Made by a program: the position numbers and the translations under genes
Notes under the pieces: generated by a model
What the model was told of the DNA's origin: nothing
The model's input: only the letters and a program-made list of their open reading frames with translations
The model's database searches: none
Part shown: piece by piece, positions 63,301 through 64,000 of the stretch
Layout: each line of letters starts with the position of its first letter
Numbering within the stretch: the first letter of the stretch is position 1
NCBI RefSeq assembly: GCF_027579695.1
Contig: NC_083587.1
Span: 53,947,521-54,011,520 of the forward strand
Direction: 5' to 3'
Length of the DNA: 64,000 bases
Origin: Neoarius graeffei
Taxonomy: Eukaryota; Chordata; Actinopteri; Siluriformes; Ariidae

Positions 63301-64000
63301 CCGCTCTTCTTGCACTACATAGTGTTCACAGAACTGCTCGTCGAGTTTTAGCCGATATACAGTATAACCTTACAAAGCGCTTGGTGCTTAAACTGGACAA
63401 GATGGCAGCAAATCTGCATTGATTCCTGATTCGTATCAGCATGCTGGTGTTCTTTGATTGTTGTTGCTGCATCTCCTTCTTTTCACGTCGCTTTCATTAA
63501 AACATTTCCAGTCACTGTAGCCGATAAATTGGTCCTTTTAAACAAAGTACTCTTCAGGTCTCACAAAGCACACCTCAGCTGCCTATGTACGAACGCTTGG
63601 TTATGGTTCTCGCAGTGTCATGTTTCCAAGTGTTGAATGATTTCCTAAGGTTCTAGAGGAGTTGATATGACGAGCAAATCCGTGCTATTGTGCTGGTTAA
63701 TGGAAACCGGAAACTGATCGGCTTGGATTTATGCTTAGAATGATTTGTAGTCGACAAAGCATGAAGTCATTTGAATTTTTAGTATCATAGTATTGCTTAA
63801 GTTTCAAATTTGACTTATTTCTCATATGTCTTCAATATTTAGTATGATACGTAAATTTTTTTTTTTTTTTGTATCTCAGGATAGGATTTAAAAAAAAATC
63901 TCTCTCTCATATAGTATTTTTAATATTAGTAGGATATGTATAGTTAGCTTTTCTACCAGGTGAAGTCATGTTTGTGGAAACTCACTTATTCTTATTAAAG

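Larger units (their letters stand above)
58255..64000 (+). other. ubr5 intron 1 (continues beyond the window)
   Basis: Contains a SINE stub (59403-59520), THAP/TTAA element copy 6 (59525-60188), a SINE-3 piece (60197-60340) and a GC-richer block at 60880-61420 rich in ctgcga/tctgcg motifs. 61480-64000 shows nothing I can name. The next ubr5 exon (LREVSEKL-type) was not found. Confidence 0.75.

Noticed and set aside
1..64000. CRISPR arrays, operons, bacterial terminators
   Set aside because: Eukaryotic spliced genes and SINEs throughout; no regularly spaced short repeats.

Overview
The window reads as transposon-rich teleost genomic DNA. Intron-containing genes sit among tRNA-derived SINEs, non-LTR retrotransposons, Tc1/mariner, hAT, Harbinger-like, ISL2EU-like and TTAA-flanked DNA elements. 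The SINE repertoire and 1.6-kb Tc1 elements fit a ray-finned fish, perhaps an otophysan such as a catfish, but the species cannot be fixed from the sequence.

Three host genes are supported. (1) 34-23074 (+): an antizyme inhibitor 1 gene (azin1, probably the teleost azin1b paralogue). It has ten coding exons joining into an intact 446-codon ODC-fold protein in which several ODC catalytic residues are lost. A 5'UTR exon at 34-156 carries the end of an upstream ORF with the Pro-Pro-Trp signature of the AZIN1 polyamine-responsive uORF. (2) 28691-31110 (-): the last two coding exons of a TIEG-type Kruppel-like factor (klf10/klf11 group, probably klf10), with three C2H2 fingers; its 5' exons were not found. 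(3) 58193-58254 (+): the first coding exon of ubr5, with an upstream CCAAT/YY1-type promoter; 58255-64000 is ubr5 intron 1. The order azin1-klf10-ubr5 matches human 8q22.3, but klf is inverted relative to its neighbours, whereas from memory all three human genes share one orientation.

Layout: 1-23074 azin1, its introns loaded with nested elements (triple-nested hAT 3733-6091; ISL2EU-like 9943-11005; Tc1 remnant carrying a THAP element 11236-12912; LINE split by a foldback 18800-20430; 1.3-kb palindrome 20701-22025). 23075-28690: azin1 3' flank with one degenerate Tc1. 28691-31110: klf. 31111-57800: almost wholly repeats. 57800-64000: ubr5 promoter, exon 1 and intron 1.

The most interesting material is (a) the conserved regulatory uORF of azin1, and (b) a set of TTAA-flanked non-autonomous families. 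One ~0.65-0.87-kb family is present six times, carries half a THAP DNA-binding domain as an open frame and fits the Kolobok superfamily. One copy keeps a 195-bp internal segment that the other five lack.
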